Positions 41,235 through 45,000 of a DNA stretch of 45,000 bases are shown here, in pieces. Source of the DNA: Chromera velia (Eukaryota; Sar; Chromeraceae). Under the pieces are notes generated by a model, which worked only from the letters and a program-made list of their open reading frames with translations, was not told the origin of the DNA and did not search any database. Position 1 is the stretch's first letter; the number at the start of each line of letters is the position of its first letter. The position numbers and the translations under genes were made by a program. The stretch is taken from positions 66,712 to 111,711 of the forward strand of contig JAHBMJ010000090.1 of the NCBI GenBank assembly GCA_018398765.1, given 5' to 3'.

Positions 41235-41905
41235 ACACGGAAGATCTGACGGAAACAGCGGAGGGATTCTGTGCAGAGTCTGCCGGAAACAGGAGGGGTC
41301 TGCCGGAAGCAGGGGAGGCATTCTATGGGGGGTTTGACGGAAACAGGGGGGGGTCTGACGGAAATAGAGGAATGATTCTGTGGGGGTCTAACAGAAACAA
41401 AGGAGGAATTCTGTGGGTGGTCTGACGGAAACAATGGAGGAATTCTGTGGGTGGTCTAACGGAAACAGGGGAGGGATTCTGTAGAACGTCTGATGGAAGG
41501 GATTCTGTAAGACGTCTGACAGAAACAGGGCGGGGTCTAACAGAAACAGGGCGGGGTCTAACGGAAACAGGGGAGGGACTCTATCGGGGGGGTTGATGAA
41601 AACAGGGGAAGAATTCTGTAGGAGGGCTGATAGAAACAGGGGAGGTCTGATGGGATTCTGTACAACGTCTGACGGAAATAGGGGAGGGATTCTGTAGGAC
41701 GTCTGATGGAAACAGGGAAGGTCTGCCAAAAGCAGGGTGAGTCTGCCAAAAACAGGGGAGGCATTCTGTGGGAGGTCTGACGAAAACAGGGGAGGAATTC
41801 TGTGGGTGGTCTGACGAAAACAGGGGAGGAATTCTGTGGGTGGTCTAACGGAAACAGGGGAGGGATTCTGTAGAACGTCTGATGGGAGGGATTCTGTAAG
41901 ACGTC
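41235..41905. repeat. G-rich ~34-bp minisatellite array
   Basis: Units such as GGAATTCTGTGGGTGGTCTG plus ACGGAAACAGGGGA repeat about 20 times with length variation. G runs of four or more recur in nearly every unit on the plus strand. The 41443-41515 and 41800-41905 parts repeat the same series of variants. Minus-strand frames rich in Pro, Arg and Phe are by-products. Confidence 0.85.
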
Positions 41906-41975
41906 TTTCGGGACTCCGGTCTTGCCTGTCCGTTGGCCATACAGTATCCCTCGGACCTCGCGGCGGTACACGCTC

Positions 41976-42023
41976 GCGTCTGTTTGTCTGTTTGTCTGCC
42001 TGCCTGCCTGCCTGCCTGCCTGT
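41976..42023. repeat. (TTTGTC)n/(CTGC)n microsatellite
   Basis: GTCTGTTTGTCTGTTTGTCT leads into CTGCCTGC units, similar to the intron tract at 16436-16564. Confidence 0.75.
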
Positions 42024-42585
42024 CGTAAACAATTATTACATTGAAAAAAAAAGAAAAATCTAGTAATTTAGTAGCAAATAATATTTCAATACAAAAATTA
42101 AATTTTGTTTACGTCTCTAAACGTGTACTGAATGTGATTGGTTATTCAAGTCAGTTATCATGACTGATCATTGAGATGTTAGTCAGGACAATAGACATAG
42201 TTATTTACTCAGTTTAGGTTTTCATGTATTGATTGATTAATTGATATAAATGCTTTTCTTACTGTTTTCCCCACTGAAAAATTTAAAAGTTTTTGAAAAA
42301 AGGTCATAATATTTTATTTTAAATTGTATGTACTGTATTATGCATTTAACATTGTATGAAACTACATATGCGTTACACTTGGAGTAATAGTATCAATTAT
42401 GTTTTTAATGCACGTTGTCTTAGCACTTGTATCACGATTTGGTGGATAAACTAGGGACACGCATACAAGGGTCAATCAACCATGTGACCTTCTGACTGTA
42501 AAGTTTTTTTTGGTAAACTTCTTCAACACTCTTTCATTTTGCTGGACCTAGTGCTGGACGGATATAATCTTAAGAATGTCGAGGA
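42024..42585. other. AT-rich spacer
   Basis: No gene or RNA is supported. Confidence 0.4.
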
Positions 42586-42589
42586 GGAA

Positions 42590-42760
42590 GTCCATGCAGC
42601 AAAAAGAAAAACTTGAACAATGAAACGAGATAACAAAATTAAAATTATGCAAATGGTAGAGGAAGGCTCTCAAAACGAGATTATCGAAAGCATGTACATT
42701 TCAACCTTCAGCCAAAGTTGGAGGAAGAAAGATAGAAAAGAGAATCACGAAGCACATCTG
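42590..42760 (+). pseudogene. Remnant of a pogo/CENP-B-type helix-turn-helix
   Basis: The frame KRKT, stop (TGA 42614-42616), TMKRDNKIKIMQMVEEG, SQNEIIESMYISTFSQSWRK resembles the N-terminal DNA-binding domain of pogo/Tigger-like transposases and CENP-B proteins (KRKxYT...K.kI...vEeG.sq.eI). The second helix is degenerate and no DDE catalytic domain follows. The likeness is clear for about 30 residues only. Confidence 0.4.
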
Positions 42761-42962
42761 CTTCGTTTGTGTAGCTACTCAACACTTCTTCTGTCCGAAT
42801 TTTGCGCAAGCGCTGTCCCCAGGCACCCCATTCCTCATGCACCTCTTTGTTGTTGACTCCTTTACATTCTTTGGAAAATGGACCAGAGGACCCACTTCGG
42901 TACAATTAACAATGCTAATCCGACCCATGCCTTTTGCCCCAACACAGACATGTCTCCGTGAA

Positions 42963-43110
42963 GTCAGGAATGCACAAAGGCAAGCATGTGCGAACGTTTA
43001 ACGTTTTGAAATGCTCCTCAGTCAGGAATGCACAAGGGCAAGCATGTGCAAACGTTTCGAAATGCTCCTCAGTCAGGAATGCACAAAGACACGCATGTGC
43101 GAACGATTCA
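42963..43110. repeat. Three-copy tandem repeat (~51-58 bp)
   Basis: Each unit begins GTCAGGAATGCACAA and continues with GCATGTGCRAACG and, in the first two, GAAATGCTCCTCA. Unit starts are near 42963, 43021 and 43072. It lies downstream of the minus-strand coiled-coil gene. Confidence 0.8.
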
Positions 43111-43253
43111 GAAGAAAGGGCGAAAGAGACTGTCCAAAGGTCTCCAGTCTCCACTTCTGCACCCTTCTTTCTCCTCAGACCACTTTCTCGTTCCCATCAG
43201 TCGTCCCTCTTCATTTGAAATTCAAGCAGAGTCCTTAATTCTCTCGCAAAGAG

Positions 43254-44819
43254 TCACTGTGTGTCGTCCGGGAAAAAAGAGCATCGTCCTTGACCGCACT
43301 CATGGCCTTCAGCGGCGAGGTCCCGTCCTTTTTTCTTCAGTGAGTTCAGCCTGGAAAAAGGAGTTTCTGACTGGACAGGGGGGGCAAGGAAGCTTCCTGG
43401 GCTCTCACGAGACCCCGGACTGTCATTGTTGGCACGTTGAGGTGTTATCGATTTTGGCTGAGGGGGTTCGAACAGAGAAAGGGGAATCAGACTGTGAGTC
43501 TCTGGTCGCTGCCAGTGTTCCACATTTGAGTCCAAATTGTACAGACAAACCGACTCGATTCTGCTCGGGGGCACATCATTGGGAGAACTTCGCTGTGTGG
43601 TGACTGGAAGAGGAAGGGAGGATCGACAGTTCAGAGAAGCAAAGGGATCGGGGGACAGCTTGGGGAGTGCGTGCATCATCTCTGGGGGGTTCTGCTGTGG
43701 GGGGGGCAGTTTGAGTGTCACTCCTCTCTTCTTCTCTTCCCTTTGTGGAGAGGCCATTCTTTCCAGACGGTCAGCCGGAAGGGAAACCTGCTTTTCAGCC
43801 GCCACTCCGCTGCTGCTGCTGCTATTTTTCAAAGCGGACTTTCCGAATTCTCTCTTCTTTTCCTTCGCGACTTGCTCCACTCGGGCCAGCTCCTCGAAGA
43901 TTTCTCTGAACGGACGGGGCGGAGGGTCGGGGGGAGGTGAGAGAAGAGCATGCAGAGGGAAAATGAGGCAATTGATCGGTGCACTTGAATTGTTCCAACA
44001 CAAACGCAACAAACGTCACGCAGAAACAATCAGCTCGGAAAGTGCTTGGACAAAGAGAAGAGAGTAAGTAAAACGAATGACTACAGTATGCCAAAGTCTG
44101 TTCTGACTACCTGGTTCTTTACGTTTCCCTCTACACGATACGCACAACCGCCCCCGCTCCCGGAGTCACATTTGTCTGGATGAATCGGTTCCAACACCCG
44201 CATTTCCTGTTGAAGTGCGTGAACCTCTCTTTCAAGCATACGTACCTGCAGACGAATTTGAGGAAGCCGATCTGCGACTTGCACAGTGCTGCTGGATTGC
44301 TTTCCTTTCTGTTACAGAGGGGGGAGATCGGGAGGCCGAGGTTGTGTTCCTTTTCGCCTTGAAGGAAGAACTCTTCCGTCACACACAGGGAGCGTGCAAA
44401 GTGAACATCCCAGGGTTTCGCGCTGTGACCTGCGTGCATTCATTTTAAGAGAAAAATAAGTGATTGTAACAATGCAGCCAAGGACACTGGGTAGGCGAAT
44501 CCCTTCGATCACTTTTTGTCCGCTGGATTCATGGTGTTTCCTTGATGATTTTCAAGCCTGTAAAGGAGGGAAAGAACAGACACAAAATACAATTAATATA
44601 CAGGATGTGAATCTGAAGATCGAGTATCTCCCCCCACCCATCCACCCACCCACCCAGATCGGCAGCCTTCATGCAGGCCCTGGTGACCATCCAGAGGTCC
44701 CTCTCCATTTCCTGCACCTTCTTTTCCGACTGTGCGGTCGTCCACCCCTCCGCACTCAGGCTGGACGCAAATTCGGGAGTGGCTCTCCTCAGTTTTATGG
44801 CAGACAGAAACTCAAAGTG
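43254..44819 (-). CDS. Coiled-coil protein gene, 3' exons (5' part outside the window)
   Basis: Three exons are visible on the minus strand. 44819-44654 (acceptor CCTGCAG, donor GTGGGTGG) encodes HFEFLSAIKLRRATPEF ending in KKVQEMERDLWMVTRACMK. 44271-44111 (acceptor GTCGCAG, donor GTAGTCAG) joins in phase (G+AT gives Asp) and encodes RLPQIRLQVRMLEREVHALQ, an evident coiled-coil. The last exon starts near 43905 (REIFEELARVEQVAKEKKRE, again coiled-coil), then a Pro/Ser-rich tail, TGA at 43254-43256. The phase between the second and last exon does not match with these sites, so the donor at 44111 or the acceptor is different, or a small exon is missing. Family not recognised; a structural or complex-assembly role is inferred from the coiled-coils. 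Confidence 0.6.
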
Positions 44820-45000
44820 CTGCAGGCAGGCATTCCATCATTGCATGCAGAGATGAAATGAGTCAACCAAACTCCAAGTGGGAACTCTCAATTTCCGTGC
44901 GAGCAAAAGAAATTTGAACGAACTGATGCATATTTAGACTTTCTGTGTGAAAAATGGGAGTCTCACTCACATGTTGCACACACACACACACACACACACA
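44820..45000. other. Intron of the coiled-coil gene and (CA)n tract at the window edge
   Basis: Likely intron upstream of exon 44819-44654 in gene sense. (CA)n begins at 44976 and runs to the end of the window. Confidence 0.5.

Noticed and set aside
41388-42032. 214-residue minus-strand frame rich in Pro, Arg and Phe
   Set aside because: Lies in the G-rich minisatellite and the CTGC microsatellite; by-product of the repeats.

Overview
This is a 45 kb piece of a eukaryotic nuclear genome. The genes have many GT-AG introns. Introns and intergenic DNA are full of microsatellites, minisatellites, inverted-repeat elements and decayed retrotransposons. The style (intron-dense genes between GC-rich islands and AT-rich transposon nests) suggests a protist, and a chromerid-like alveolate would fit. 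The sequence alone does not prove the species. Two spots contain N (12557 and 34704-34705).

Layout. 1-444: 3' end of an unrecognised plus-strand gene. About 700-4440: a nest of non-autonomous inverted-repeat (foldback/MITE-like) elements. 4685-5869: another element with perfect 27-bp terminal inverted repeats. 6192-14917 (minus): a 12-exon gene for an F-box-like/ankyrin protein of about 1412 residues ending in a transmembrane segment; most middle exons encode exactly one ankyrin repeat. 14918-15536: a shared divergent promoter region. 15537-19685 (plus): a 6-exon gene for a D-glutamate cyclase-like (DUF4392) protein of 346 residues.

20598-27080: a complete LTR retrotransposon (4-bp target duplication, PBS, polypurine tract) with a gag pseudogene and no visible pol. 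About 27880-28101: a small inverted-repeat element related to the outer repeat at 0.7-4.4 kb. 28200-29245: a decayed LINE-type reverse transcriptase. 29240-30605: a decayed reading frame with a GIY-YIG-like (T5orf172/MUG113-like) domain followed by a chromodomain. 31237-33789 (minus): an intact 850-residue unrecognised ORF. 34060-35295 and 36820-38130: two related 33-bp minisatellite arrays. 41235-41905: a third, G-rich array. 43254-44819 (minus): exons of a coiled-coil gene that runs off the right edge.

The two well-supported genes share a promoter region and diverge from it. Their introns are pyrimidine/GT-rich on the sense strand, so the purine-pyrimidine bias of the plus strand flips near 15 kb. 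The most unusual part is 28.2-33.8 kb: long reading frames that stay in one frame yet are cut by several stop codons, with an unfamiliar combination of domains beside an intact large ORF.
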